From positions 1-9,747 of the forward strand of contig DAOVCZ010000053.1 of NCBI GenBank assembly GCA_030669775.1: DNA of 9,747 bases, read 5' to 3'. This document shows positions 1 to 7,309 of this stretch, piece by piece. The DNA is from Chloroflexota bacterium (GTDB lineage: Bacteria; Chloroflexota; Anaerolineae; Anaerolineales; UBA4823). The translations under genes and the position numbers were made by a program. The notes under the pieces were generated by a model. It did no database searches. It worked only from the letters and a program-made list of their open reading frames with translations, and had not been told where the DNA came from. Within the stretch, counting starts at the first letter, position 1; every line of letters starts with the position of its first letter.

Positions 1-1
1 T

Positions 2-1789
2 GCAATCCATACTTTTACGATCAAGTACACCAGTCAGGCCATGTTGGAGGCGTTACCAGCCCTGACTAGTTTGCTGGCGGTAATGGCTTATGACCGCTCA
101 CAGAGATCGAAACGAGCAGGCTTGTGGCTGACACTTTCAGGGGTTGCGCTGGGGCTGACCGCGGCTTCTAAATATATCTATGCAGTGATTGGGATCGCCA
201 TCTTGCTCCACTGGATATGGTCAATTCGTGCTGAGAGGCAGGCTTCCATCACTGCAGGGAATAATTGGAGGAAGCAGTGGCTTCCAATTCTCGCCTGGGG
301 GATTTTGTCGCTGGTGGTCTTCATCCTAGCCGATGTTTACCTCTGGCCGGACCCTATAGGTAAATTGAGGGCTTCCCTGGCCTTCAACGTTGCTTACTCA
401 CAGAGCGATCAGGTTCAAAGCATGCCCTACCCTCTCTGGCAGCCTTTAGCTACGCTTTTCCAGTCTGTGCCCTGGCATCCAGGGGTGTTTGTAGTCGCTC
501 TGGACACCTTAATTGCCGTTTTGGCACTGGTGGGCATCAGTCGTTTATGGCGAAAACGCCAGGTCTATGTATTCTGGTTGGCGATTGGAATGTTTTTTTT
601 GTTGGTCTGGCCGACAAAGTGGCCGCAGTACATCCTGATAATCACAGCACCGCTTTCTCTGGCTGCTGGTGAGGGATTCCGAGGCCTGATTTGGGAACCG
701 CTGAACGGATGGCTGCGCAGGATATTCACCAGACTCAAAGGGAAAGCTGCGCTCTCAATTTCAGAACCACGTAGCTCCATACCAATAGAAGAATCCTTGC
801 GCGCCATCCCCTGGCTGCTACCAGGAATCCTGGTCCTGGCCATGATCGCTTTGTTCCCGCTGATATTCCAATTCGCCATGTCGCTGACGGATTTTCGAGC
901 CGTTGCCATTCGCGATGGCCTCACTGGTGGTGTCTGGCGCGAGGTCTGGTTGGGTTTGACAGGCCAAGTAGAACCGGTAATTGTGGAGGATATAGGCCAA
1001 TCATTCTCCAGAACCAAAGAAGTGAGTTATGCCGGAATTTCGATGCTCAAGCAGCTGGTTTCCGGTCTGGGAATCGGGGTTCTGTTATTCGAAATCATCT
1101 GGACCGTATTATCTGTTGGAGTACAGCTGGCGCTGGGTCTTAGTATCGCGCTGGTGCTTCATCGCAGGGGTATCTTGTTCAAACGGATCTGGTTAGTAAT
1201 TTTCATTCTACCCTGGGCGATCCCAGAATTTATTGGAGTGTTGATCTGGCAGCGCATGTTTGAGCCGCGTTTTGGCTGGCTGGTGTTAGCAACCAGCTTC
1301 CCGGAAACACCTGGATACCCAATAGGGACGCAGCTGGCCAGCTGGCAGGAAAACCCTAACATGGCATTGTTGGTACTGCTGGTTGCTGCTACCTGGTATG
1401 GTTTTCCGTTGATGATGGTGGCAGCTACTGCAGCATTAAAAATGCTGCCCAGCGAGGTATACGATGCGGCGGCTCTGGATGGCGCCGGTGGGTGGGGGAA
1501 GTTCCGTTGGGTTACCTGGCCGATGGTATTGCCATTGCTGGTACCGGCAATCATCATCCGCTCCATCTTTGCCTTCAACCAATTCTATCTGTTCTATGTA
1601 TTGCAAACACCTTTCCCGCTGGTCACTCTGGCGACGCTGTCATTTTTTGTTTTCGATATCGGTGGACCATTTGGTGGCTATTTCGCTCTTTCGGCAGCGA
1701 TCAACGTGCTTACTGTGGTTCTGCTGGTGTTTTTTATATATTTCTTCAATCGCTGGAGTAAAGCTGCCGAGGGGGTGACTTATGCATAA
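2..1789 (+). CDS. GT39/PMT-like membrane glycosyltransferase fused to a MalF-type sugar ABC permease (5' end outside window)
   Basis: The frame is open to the left edge, so the true start is upstream; the first internal ATG is at 41. Numbering from that Met, residues 1-222 look like the C-terminal half of a polyprenyl-phosphate-dependent glycosyltransferase (GT39/PMT_2 type): a segment containing AMLEALP, a helix with GLTAASKYIYAV, a WPxKWPQYIL segment and several membrane helices. After a polar linker (about 223-255) comes a MalF-type permease: first helix at 257-280 ending in SLTDF, further helices from about 343, and the EAA loop at 472-498 (EVYDAAALDGAG, then VLP), which contacts the ATPase. 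The ORF overlaps the MalG-type gene by 8 bases, so the permease pair is expected to form one importer. The fusion is unusual; the stop-free frame and clear homology on both sides argue against an obvious frameshift, but assembly error is not excluded. Substrate unknown. Catalytic acidic residues of the glycosyltransferase, if present, lie outside the window. Confidence 0.8.
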   Translation, partial: AIHTFTIKYTSQAMLEALPALTSLLAVMAYDRSQRSKRAGLWLTLSGVALGLTAASKYIYAVIGIAILLHWIWSIRAERQASITAGNNWRKQWLPILAWGILSLVVFILADVYLWPDPIGKLRASLAFNVAYSQSDQVQSMPYPLWQPLATLFQSVPWHPGVFVVALDTLIAVLALVGISRLWRKRQVYVFWLAIGMFFLLVWPTKWPQYILIITAPLSLAAGEGFRGLIWEPLNGWLRRIFTRLKGKAALSISEPRSSIPIEESLRAIPWLLPGILVLAMIALFPLIFQFAMSLTDFRAVAIRDGLTGGVWREVWLGLTGQVEPVIVEDIGQSFSRTKEVSYAGISMLKQLVSGLGIGVLLFEIIWTVLSVGVQLALGLSIALVLHRRGILFKRIWLVIFILPWAIPEFIGVLIWQRMFEPRFGWLVLATSFPETPGYPIGTQLASWQENPNMALLVLLVAATWYGFPLMMVAATAALKMLPSEVYDAAALDGAGGWGKFRWVTWPMVLPLLVPAIIIRSIFAFNQFYLFYVLQTPFPLVTLATLSFFVFDIGGPFGGYFALSAAINVLTVVLLVFFIYFFNRWSKAAEGVTYA

Positions 1790-2627
1790 GATAAAATCCT
1801 GGCAGCAGATCCTTTACCAGCTGGGACTTCTGATGGTAGCCATGTATGTACTGCTGCCAATTTGTGTGCTAGCTTATATGGCATTTGATGCTTCGTTGAA
1901 AGGCAGCCCGGTTGATCTCCGTCTCTGGCCGGAAGAATTTACGCTCGAGATTTTTCAGAAGGTCTGGCAAAGCCCTTCTCAATTACTATCTTTCCCGGGC
2001 TTATTGAAGAACAGCCTTATCGTGGCTGGCGGCGCGGCACTGCTTTCCGTAGTTTTTGGGGCGAGCATGGCATATGCCTTTGCTCGCTATCGTTTCCCAG
2101 GCCAGCGGGTCGGATTGTTTGCCTTGCTGGTTGGTGCTTTCCTGCCCCCTGTTGCACTGATGACGCCGCTCTATCTCTTACTCGAATCAATTCATTTGCG
2201 TACCAGTTTGCTGGGTTTGATGATCGTCTACACGGCGATCGCGATGCCATTCTGTATCTGGAATATGCGCGCCTCTTTTCAGGCAGTATCTAAAGAGTTG
2301 GAGGAGGCAGCTTTCCTGGACGGAGCCGGACCATTCACTGCGTTTATCCGGGTGACATTGCCGCTGGCTTTGCCGTCGATCGCGGTGGCAGCCCTCGTAG
2401 CTTTTCTTGTAGGGTACACGGAATTCGCCATCGGGTGGTTGTTTGTCGAAAGTGGGGAGAATGTCACCCTGGCGATGGCTGTGTCGGGAATTATTCGCCA
2501 ATCGGGAGGTTCAGGGGCAAATCTGGCGGCTTTGGCGATTCTGATGAGCATTCCGGTTGTGATCGTCTTTATAGTGTTGCAGCGCTATTTGATCGACCGC
2601 TTGCTGGTTAGCAGTGTAGAAACCTGA
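1782..2627 (+). CDS. MalG-type sugar ABC transporter permease
   Basis: This is an inner-membrane permease of the carbohydrate uptake family (CUT1 type), expected to pair with the upstream MalF-type domain. The 281-residue length is normal for MalG. A first helix lies at about 13-34, followed by a periplasmic segment with the usual 'LWPEEFTLEIF' pattern at 48-58, then helices near 75-100, 110-134, 141-160, 198-220 and 247-268. The EAA loop is clear at 175-194 (EEAAFLDGAG then VTLP). The start ATG lies inside the end of the preceding gene, with a G-rich GAGGGGG ribosome binding site just upstream (about 1769-1775), so translation is likely coupled. No MalK-type ATPase follows; a shared ATPase elsewhere is likely, as is common for this family. 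Transported sugar cannot be told from sequence. Confidence 0.93.
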   Translation: MHKIKSWQQILYQLGLLMVAMYVLLPICVLAYMAFDASLKGSPVDLRLWPEEFTLEIFQKVWQSPSQLLSFPGLLKNSLIVAGGAALLSVVFGASMAYAFARYRFPGQRVGLFALLVGAFLPPVALMTPLYLLLESIHLRTSLLGLMIVYTAIAMPFCIWNMRASFQAVSKELEEAAFLDGAGPFTAFIRVTLPLALPSIAVAALVAFLVGYTEFAIGWLFVESGENVTLAMAVSGIIRQSGGSGANLAALAILMSIPVVIVFIVLQRYLIDRLLVSSVET

Positions 2628-2717
2628 TCAATTGGGCAACAATTACCTGTTCCAATTTGGCATAATTAAGAGCTCGGTTTATGTAATCCTTCCAGGTATG
2701 CTCCTTAAACAAAAAAG

Positions 2718-2747
2718 GGGGCTGTCTCAAAAGTAAGGGACAGCCCC
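2718..2747 (-). terminator. Intrinsic terminator between convergent genes
   Basis: An 11-bp GC-rich stem (2718-2728 with 2737-2747, one T-G pair) encloses an 8-base loop. On the - strand it is followed by six T residues (complement of 2711-2716), and it starts only 8 bases after the stop of the - strand gene, so it is mainly that gene's terminator. On the + strand the stem is followed only by TTCCT, so it may stop transcripts from the permease genes less efficiently. Confidence 0.88.
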
Positions 2748-2755
2748 TTCCTAAT

Positions 2756-3394
2756 TCATTTGAAGCGTTGTTCTAACCAGATATCTGCTTCATTGTGATA
2801 GCCGGCCTGCTCCCAAAATCCCAATTGATCCTCCGTCAGGAATTGCAATCCGCGCAACCACTTGGCGCCTTTCCAGAAGTAGGGGGTCTTTAAATCAGGT
2901 TGATCTACGATGTGGCCGATCACACCCCTCAGCGGGTAGCCGTGATCTGGAGTGATCGGCTCACCGTTGAAATGAGTGGCCAGGAGGAAGTTGTCCTGTA
3001 AGACAATCTCGAGCGGAAGATTTGCCGTGAAACCATACTCGGCGTTCTGGAGAACATGCTTCGTTCTGGGATTCAATGCAATCACACCTTGTTCAACCAG
3101 TGTCCTCACCGAGATACCCTCCCACTCGGTATCGAATTTGCTCCAGCGGGTAACGCAGTGGATATCCATCACGATCTTCGTGCGAGGCAGCTGGTTGAAC
3201 TCGTCCCAGGTCCATTGTTTATCCTCTTGCACTTCACCCCAGACACGAAAATCCCAGGTTGCCGGGTTGAAACTCGGCACCGGCCCGTAATGCAGCACCG
3301 GAAACTTTTGGGTTAAAGATTGCCCAGGGGGTAAGCGGCCTTCATCGCGCAGCTGGTCTTCATCTTCTTTACGCTTGAATACGCTGTTTAACAT
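2756..3394 (-). CDS. Sulfite oxidase-like molybdopterin oxidoreductase (cytoplasmic, YuiH-type)
   Basis: A 212-residue protein of the oxidoreductase molybdopterin-binding family (sulfite oxidase fold, COG2041). The expected molybdenum-ligating cysteine is C80 in the DIHCVTRWS motif; other family signatures are WDFRVWGEV (47-55), HGYPLRG (151-157) and FWKGAKWLRGLQF (173-185). There is no signal peptide or membrane segment, so it probably acts in the cytoplasm; substrate is unknown. The start is ATG at 3394: a GGAGG site lies 5 bases upstream (complement of 3400-3404). A TTG at 3406 would add four residues but would overlap that site. Between RGVIGHI and FWKGAKWL there appear to be about nine extra residues compared with the usual family spacing. 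It is the last gene of the - strand group and has its own likely promoter. Confidence 0.9.
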   Translation of the reverse strand: MLNSVFKRKEDEDQLRDEGRLPPGQSLTQKFPVLHYGPVPSFNPATWDFRVWGEVQEDKQWTWDEFNQLPRTKIVMDIHCVTRWSKFDTEWEGISVRTLVEQGVIALNPRTKHVLQNAEYGFTANLPLEIVLQDNFLLATHFNGEPITPDHGYPLRGVIGHIVDQPDLKTPYFWKGAKWLRGLQFLTEDQLGFWEQAGYHNEADIWLEQRFK

Positions 3395-3414
3395 CAATAC
3401 CTCCAAGAGGCGTG

Positions 3415-3420
3415 ATTATA
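3415..3420 (-). promoter_or_regulatory. Candidate -10 box (TATAAT) for the sulfite oxidase-like gene
   Basis: A perfect TATAAT on the - strand lies about 20 bases upstream of the ATG at 3394, leaving a leader of roughly 14 bases that contains the GGAGG site. The -35 region at 17-base spacing (ATAACT) is a poor match. It sits between the UPF0173 stop and this gene, suggesting separate expression. Confidence 0.5.
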
Positions 3421-3445
3421 TCAAACCATTGTGGAGAAGTTATTA

Positions 3446-4129
3446 TCAGACAATTAAGGATTCCCCTGGATTGAGAACGTGTACCTTAGCCTCTGTTTCA
3501 CTTTCGACTCGCTGTGCCCATTCCATAGGATCTTGAGAGATCACATCAAAGGTGTTGTAGTGGATCGGGATGATGTGTGCGGGCTCCAGCAGTTTCACCG
3601 CGCGCAATGCATCATCTGGACCCATTGTGTAATTATCCCCGATCGGCAGAATAGCTAGGTCGATACCTTCCTCACCGATCAAACGCATGTCTCCGAACAG
3701 GCCGGTATCACAAGCCATGTAGATTTTCTTGTTATCGCTGGTAGTGAGCAGAAATCCGGCCGGGTTTCCTCCATATGATCCATCTGGTAAGCCGGAACCG
3801 TGGATCGCCAAGGTTAATTTCAAGTATCCAAAAGGATGCTGATAACCACCACCCAGGTGCTGACCGTGTGATTTCACTCCTTGTTTTCCCATCCAATCGC
3901 TCAATTCGGCGTTGGTGATCACGGTCGCCCCAGTACGTTTTGCGATGGCAACCGTATCGCCGAGGTGATCACTGTGTCCGTGACTCAGCAAGATGAAATC
4001 GGCTTGCACCTCTTCTGGACCAACAGAGGCAGTTGGGTTTCCGGAAAGGAAGGGGTCGACCAGGAGGTTGTATCCACCTGTTTCTAAACTGAGAGCAGCA
4101 TGACCCAGCCAAGTGACTTTAGTACTCAT
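3446..4129 (-). CDS. UPF0173-family metal-dependent hydrolase (MBL fold)
   Basis: A 227-residue protein matching the UPF0173 family of metallo-beta-lactamase-fold hydrolases in length and motifs. It begins MSTKVTWLGHAAL and has the intact metal-binding motif H50-x-H52-x-D54-H55 (LLSHGHSDHLGD), followed by likely ligands H110 (AIHGSG), D141 (MACDTGLFGD) and H190 (IPIHYNTF). Two metal ions are therefore expected and the enzyme is probably active; the physiological substrate of the family is not known. The start ATG at 4129 is preceded by AGGAG with suitable spacing; a longer reading to 4207 has no such site and adds 26 residues unlike the family. The 81-base gap upstream holds no clear terminator. 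A second, divergent MBL-fold gene lies at 7310-7954. Confidence 0.93.
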   Translation of the reverse strand: MSTKVTWLGHAALSLETGGYNLLVDPFLSGNPTASVGPEEVQADFILLSHGHSDHLGDTVAIAKRTGATVITNAELSDWMGKQGVKSHGQHLGGGYQHPFGYLKLTLAIHGSGLPDGSYGGNPAGFLLTTSDNKKIYMACDTGLFGDMRLIGEEGIDLAILPIGDNYTMGPDDALRAVKLLEPAHIIPIHYNTFDVISQDPMEWAQRVESETEAKVHVLNPGESLIV

Positions 4130-4210
4130 AAGATACTCCTTTCTATAAAGTATTGATTGTAGATTAATAATGTTTTGGAATTTATCAGGGGTGAAAAACC
4201 GGACCAAGTA

Positions 4211-4723
4211 TTACTCGAAGACCATATCTACTGGGCTTGCCTCAGAATTCTCCTTATTCTCTATAGAATTATCGGATTCTTCTCGCTGGAGCCTGAAGGG
4301 GATTTGGAATATGAACCCCAGGACGATAATTATTTCTCCAACTAAAACGCCCATGGCCTGCCAGGGACCATAATAGGGGATTTCGGGGGACAATTGGGTG
4401 CCAAAGCCAAATACGTCTGCCATGCCAGAGATCACCGCGATCACAAAGCCCGTGCTGACGACGCGCAGCCCAATATCAGCCAGGATGGTCTTTGGGTGAT
4501 TATTCCACAATCCATTCATGCAGATGTAACCACCCAGACAGATGAGCGCTAAACCGATCAAAAAGACTGTAATCTGAACAAAGCCGATTACCGGACTGCG
4601 ATCCAAACCAAACAAATCCGGAACCGCACCGATTAGAAAGATCACAAAACCGACCAGCATGAGGATCATTCCAAGTCGGATGCGGAAATGCCCATTGGAG
4701 GCATGGTTTGCAGTCTGATTCAT
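4211..4723 (-). CDS. Four-helix integral membrane protein with internal duplication, unknown function
   Basis: I do not recognise a named family. The 170-residue protein has four predicted membrane helices (about 15-33, 45-68, 84-104, 118-141) and a charged, Glu/Asn-rich C-terminal tail (145-170). The two helix pairs resemble each other: GFVIFLIGAVPDLFGL (25-40) and GFVIAVISGMADVFGF (92-107) align, each followed by a loop and a hydrophobic G-containing helix, which suggests an ancient tandem duplication. The start ATG overlaps the stop of the upstream M19 dipeptidase gene as ATGA, so the two are translated as a coupled pair. That link hints at a shared context, but no role can be assigned from sequence. 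Confidence 0.85.
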   Translation of the reverse strand: MNQTANHASNGHFRIRLGMILMLVGFVIFLIGAVPDLFGLDRSPVIGFVQITVFLIGLALICLGGYICMNGLWNNHPKTILADIGLRVVSTGFVIAVISGMADVFGFGTQLSPEIPYYGPWQAMGVLVGEIIIVLGFIFQIPFRLQREESDNSIENKENSEASPVDMVFE

Positions 4724-5808
4724 ACGGATTTAGGTAGGGTTTTCTTCAACAGGGATAGCCAGTTCTCTCCCATGATAGCTGTAATATCGCTTTCAGTATA
4801 TCCTCTTTTTCCGAGGAGAGGGACCAGTTTTTGTAAATCTGCGATAGTATTAATTTCGACGGGGACTAATTGTAGCCCAAAACCACCGTCAAAATCTGTG
4901 CCGATACCCACATGTTTTGCGTCTCCTGCCAGCTGGCAAATATAATCGATGTGATCCACTACCAGTTCCAAAGTGATCGCCTCCCGACCTTCACTAGAGG
5001 TCCAATCCCAGCGTAAGAACTTATTGTATGGGGGTATGCCGACGATACCATCCCTTTCGATCAAACCTTGCAAAACCCTGTCGGACAAAAAGCGGTTGAT
5101 CTCAGCACCTTTGAGCATCGCATGCGGATTGCTGTGGGTGGCCACCATTGACCTCGGGTAAACATCAAGTGCCTGCAAGACAGCTTGCTCGTCCATGTGG
5201 GTCAAGTCCAATGTGAAACCGAATTCGGACATTCCTTCGAGAAGAGCATAGCCTTCAGAGGTTAATGGACCAGGTTCGTGGGTACCACCGCAGAAGCGCG
5301 TGCCGGCCCATGCAGGACCGATCAAACGCACTCCCCGTCCCCACCATTCTTCCAGCTCAGCTGGTTGGCGTACACCCTCTGCACCTTCCATCAGAATTAC
5401 TAATCCGACGGGATGATCACCATCTTCCACTTGTTCCCAATCAACAAGCAACTTTTCTAAATCTTGCAAGGTTTGTACCAGCTGGAATTTATCAGGGTGT
5501 TCATCGACCAATTGGTGATAGGCGTCAAGTTGTGCCTCGTAGGAGGAATGGGCTTGGTTGGTATTGGCGTAGGTCAGTGTGTCCCAATCACCTAGTTTGT
5601 GCCGTAGGGGAGCAACGAAGAGGGTGGCAAAGACAATTGCGACCTGACCAAGTTGGTATTCGGGCCAGCCAAGTAGACTATCACCATTGCGCAGGGGGAT
5701 TTGTCCGCCTGCTTCCAGGCGGCGTGTTTCTTCTACAGAGCGAGTGTAATCTCTGCCAAAAGTCAACATGTTCCAGGCTAGGTCTTGGTGCGAATCAACG
5801 ATGAGCAT
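4720..5808 (-). CDS. Peptidase M19 (membrane/renal dipeptidase family)
   Basis: A zinc-dependent dipeptidase of family M19, 362 residues, close to the usual length. Expected metal ligands are present in order: H7 and D9 (DSHQDLAWN), E141 (LMEGAEG), H204 (LDLTHMDE), H225 (ATHSNPH), and the conserved aspartate region GTDFDGG (303-309). GENWL near the C-terminus (347-351) fits the GxNxL motif. There is no signal peptide, so it is probably cytoplasmic and hydrolyses dipeptides, possibly including D-residue-containing ones as known for some members. The start lies 4 bases after the MutY stop and the stop overlaps the next gene as ATGA, so it is the middle of a three-gene translationally coupled set. 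No strong Shine-Dalgarno sequence precedes the ATG, consistent with dependence on upstream translation. Confidence 0.94.
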   Translation of the reverse strand: MLIVDSHQDLAWNMLTFGRDYTRSVEETRRLEAGGQIPLRNGDSLLGWPEYQLGQVAIVFATLFVAPLRHKLGDWDTLTYANTNQAHSSYEAQLDAYHQLVDEHPDKFQLVQTLQDLEKLLVDWEQVEDGDHPVGLVILMEGAEGVRQPAELEEWWGRGVRLIGPAWAGTRFCGGTHEPGPLTSEGYALLEGMSEFGFTLDLTHMDEQAVLQALDVYPRSMVATHSNPHAMLKGAEINRFLSDRVLQGLIERDGIVGIPPYNKFLRWDWTSSEGREAITLELVVDHIDYICQLAGDAKHVGIGTDFDGGFGLQLVPVEINTIADLQKLVPLLGKRGYTESDITAIMGENWLSLLKKTLPKSV

Positions 5809-5812
5809 ATGA

Positions 5813-6898
5813 TCAAGGAGCAGATATGAATGTTTCTTGGAGATTGAGCAAAGCGTTTGAGATCTGGCGATCGATCTTTCCCATAGGGTAATTTTTCAGC
5901 GATGGAGGCTTTGCCCAGGTAAATTCCGTATGGTAAATGCTGTGCGGTTGGCTGCCGTTCAACTTACAGAGGAAGGCATGCAGGGTAACTCGAAAGTGTG
6001 TATAGGCATGCTGGTAAATCCCATAAGCCGACCCGACTTCTATATCTATGCCCAGCTCCTCGCGGATTTCTCGTTTAAGAGCAGATATCAGATCCTCTCC
6101 AGGCTCTACCTTTCCGCCTGGAAATTCCCACATGCCCCCCAACAATCCATGCGGTGGACGTTGGGCGATTAATACTTGCTCATCCCGTTGTATGATCGCT
6201 GAGCTGACAATGTAGTGGGGGACCGGCTCTTTATTAAGTTTGACTGGGCGTTCGGCTTGCACGCCGAGAGAAAATGCTTTGCAGGTGTTATTAAGCGGGC
6301 ATTCGGCGCAATTTGGTTGGCGTGGAGTGCAGATCAAAGCACCCAAGTCCATTAATGCCTGGTTGTATTCTCCTGCTTGATCAGGGGGCAGGTGAGCGTT
6401 GGCGAGTTCCCATAAACGCTTTTCGCCTGCCTGTGAACGAGCGGGTTGGCGGACATCGAAAACACGGGCTAGTACCCGGCGAATGTTGCCATCCAATGCC
6501 GGTTCATCCATCCCAAAGGCAATCGATGCGATCGCGCCGGCGGTATAACGACCTATACCTGGCAGACGGCGCAAATGCCTTACATCTTGAGGAAGTTTTC
6601 CCCCTAATTCATTCATCACGATCTGGGCTGCCTGGTGAAGATTGCGGGGGCGCGAGTAATAGCCCAAACCTTCCCACACAGTTAATACCTCCTGTTGGGA
6701 AGCAAGTGCCAGTGAAGCAAGCGTTGGGAAACGCTCCATCCAACGTTCATAATAAGGGATCACCGTCTCCACACGTGTCTGCTGGAGCATGACCTCGGAA
6801 ATCCAAACTGTGTATGGGTTGGGATGTTCGCGCCAAGGTAAACAGCGAGCGTGTTCCTGATACCAATTGAGCAGACGAACTGCCAATGAGGTAGACAT
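5813..6898 (-). CDS. mutY: A/G-specific adenine glycosylase MutY with an intact C-terminal Nudix (MutT-like) domain
   Basis: MutY removes adenine mispaired with 8-oxoguanine. The 361-residue protein has the HhH-GPD glycosylase fold: E35 in SEVMLQQT is the expected catalytic glutamate, LPGIGRYTAGAI (112-123) is the helix-hairpin-helix, and D136 in LDGNIRRV the catalytic aspartate. The 4Fe-4S loop is complete: C190-x6-C197-x2-C200-x5-C206. The C-terminal region (about 228-355) is a Nudix domain; unlike typical MutY tails it carries a complete Nudix box at 262-284 (G262, E268, R276-E277, E280-E281, G283), preceded by GGMWEFPGG as in MutT. It may therefore also hydrolyse 8-oxo-dGTP, which is an inference. 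The ATG has no strong ribosome binding site. The gene is followed after 4 bases by the M19 gene; an 89-base gap separates it from the gene upstream. Confidence 0.96.
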   Translation of the reverse strand: MSTSLAVRLLNWYQEHARCLPWREHPNPYTVWISEVMLQQTRVETVIPYYERWMERFPTLASLALASQQEVLTVWEGLGYYSRPRNLHQAAQIVMNELGGKLPQDVRHLRRLPGIGRYTAGAIASIAFGMDEPALDGNIRRVLARVFDVRQPARSQAGEKRLWELANAHLPPDQAGEYNQALMDLGALICTPRQPNCAECPLNNTCKAFSLGVQAERPVKLNKEPVPHYIVSSAIIQRDEQVLIAQRPPHGLLGGMWEFPGGKVEPGEDLISALKREIREELGIDIEVGSAYGIYQHAYTHFRVTLHAFLCKLNGSQPHSIYHTEFTWAKPPSLKNYPMGKIDRQISNALLNLQETFISAP

Positions 6899-6944
6899 TC
6901 AGAGTTTCAATCTTGGGTTATGGAAATTAATCGAGTGAACTTAC

Positions 6945-6972
6945 CACTGGTCGGATATACCTAGAACCAGTG
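6945..6972. repeat. Short inverted repeat between mutY and the upstream small gene
   Basis: CACTGGT (6945-6951) and ACCAGTG (6966-6972) form a perfect 7-bp inverted repeat with a 14-base spacer, in the gap between the 102-residue gene and mutY. There is no T-run beside it, so a terminator is unlikely. It could be an operator or chance. Confidence 0.3.
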
Positions 6973-6987
6973 ATCGAAATTCACTGA

Positions 6988-7296
6988 TTACATTTGAAAA
7001 CCCTTCCGGGCTGGGACGACTTTATATGAAAAATCAGTAACAAAATTAAGCAGGCGTTCGGTTAAGGCTAACCACTCCGTTGAATCTAACAAAATATTCA
7101 GGTTTTGTCGGTCATCGATCTCTGCCCCGGCGATGATCTGGGGATGGTTTCCATACATTGTAAACCAGGCATCCGTGGGCTCTAAACCCAAGCGTTGAAT
7201 ACCTGGTACCCACTCGCGAACCACGAACTCAAAGTATTCCTGTTCTCGACCAGGCAGGATATCCCAAGACATGATTAACTTGACAGCCACATTCAT
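6988..7296 (-). CDS. Small conserved-looking protein of unknown function (possible dimeric alpha-beta barrel)
   Basis: I do not recognise a specific family. The 102-residue soluble protein has an alternating pattern (strand VKLIMSWDI, helix REQEYFEFVVREWVPGIQRL, strand DAWFTMYG, strand PQIIAGAEI, helix LNILLDSTEWLALTERLLNFV, strand FSYKVVPA) that resembles small ferredoxin-like or dimeric alpha-beta barrel proteins; this is a fold guess only. It follows the MBL-fold gene after 13 bases and probably shares its transcript. The start is uncertain: AGGAG lies only 1 base from the ATG at 7296 but 7 bases from a GTG at 7290, which would shorten the protein by two residues. Confidence 0.8.
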   Translation of the reverse strand: MNVAVKLIMSWDILPGREQEYFEFVVREWVPGIQRLGLEPTDAWFTMYGNHPQIIAGAEIDDRQNLNILLDSTEWLALTERLLNFVTDFSYKVVPARKGFQM

Positions 7297-7309
7297 TCTC
7301 CTGGTATTC

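Noticed and set aside
593..600. A run of eight T residues inside the fused glycosyltransferase gene, a possible slippage or frameshift site.
   Set aside because: The frame reads through it as an ordinary hydrophobic helix (GMFFLLVW), with glycosyltransferase-like sequence on both sides, so no frameshift is needed.
565..1017. A 150-residue - strand open frame.
   Set aside because: It is antisense to the glycosyltransferase-permease chain, where membrane helices and permease motifs are clear.
3395..4210. Longer start choices: TTG at 3406 for the sulfite oxidase-like gene and 4207 for the UPF0173 gene.
   Set aside because: Both place the clear Shine-Dalgarno sequence inside the coding region and add N-terminal residues unlike the families; starts at 3394 and 4129 fit better.
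5265..5804. A 179-residue + strand open frame.
   Set aside because: It lies fully opposite the M19 dipeptidase, whose metal ligands and length are all conserved. The shadow frame has no recognisable domain.
6313..6792. A 159-residue + strand open frame.
   Set aside because: It is antisense to the conserved MutY glycosylase domain and shows low-complexity composition with no known motif.
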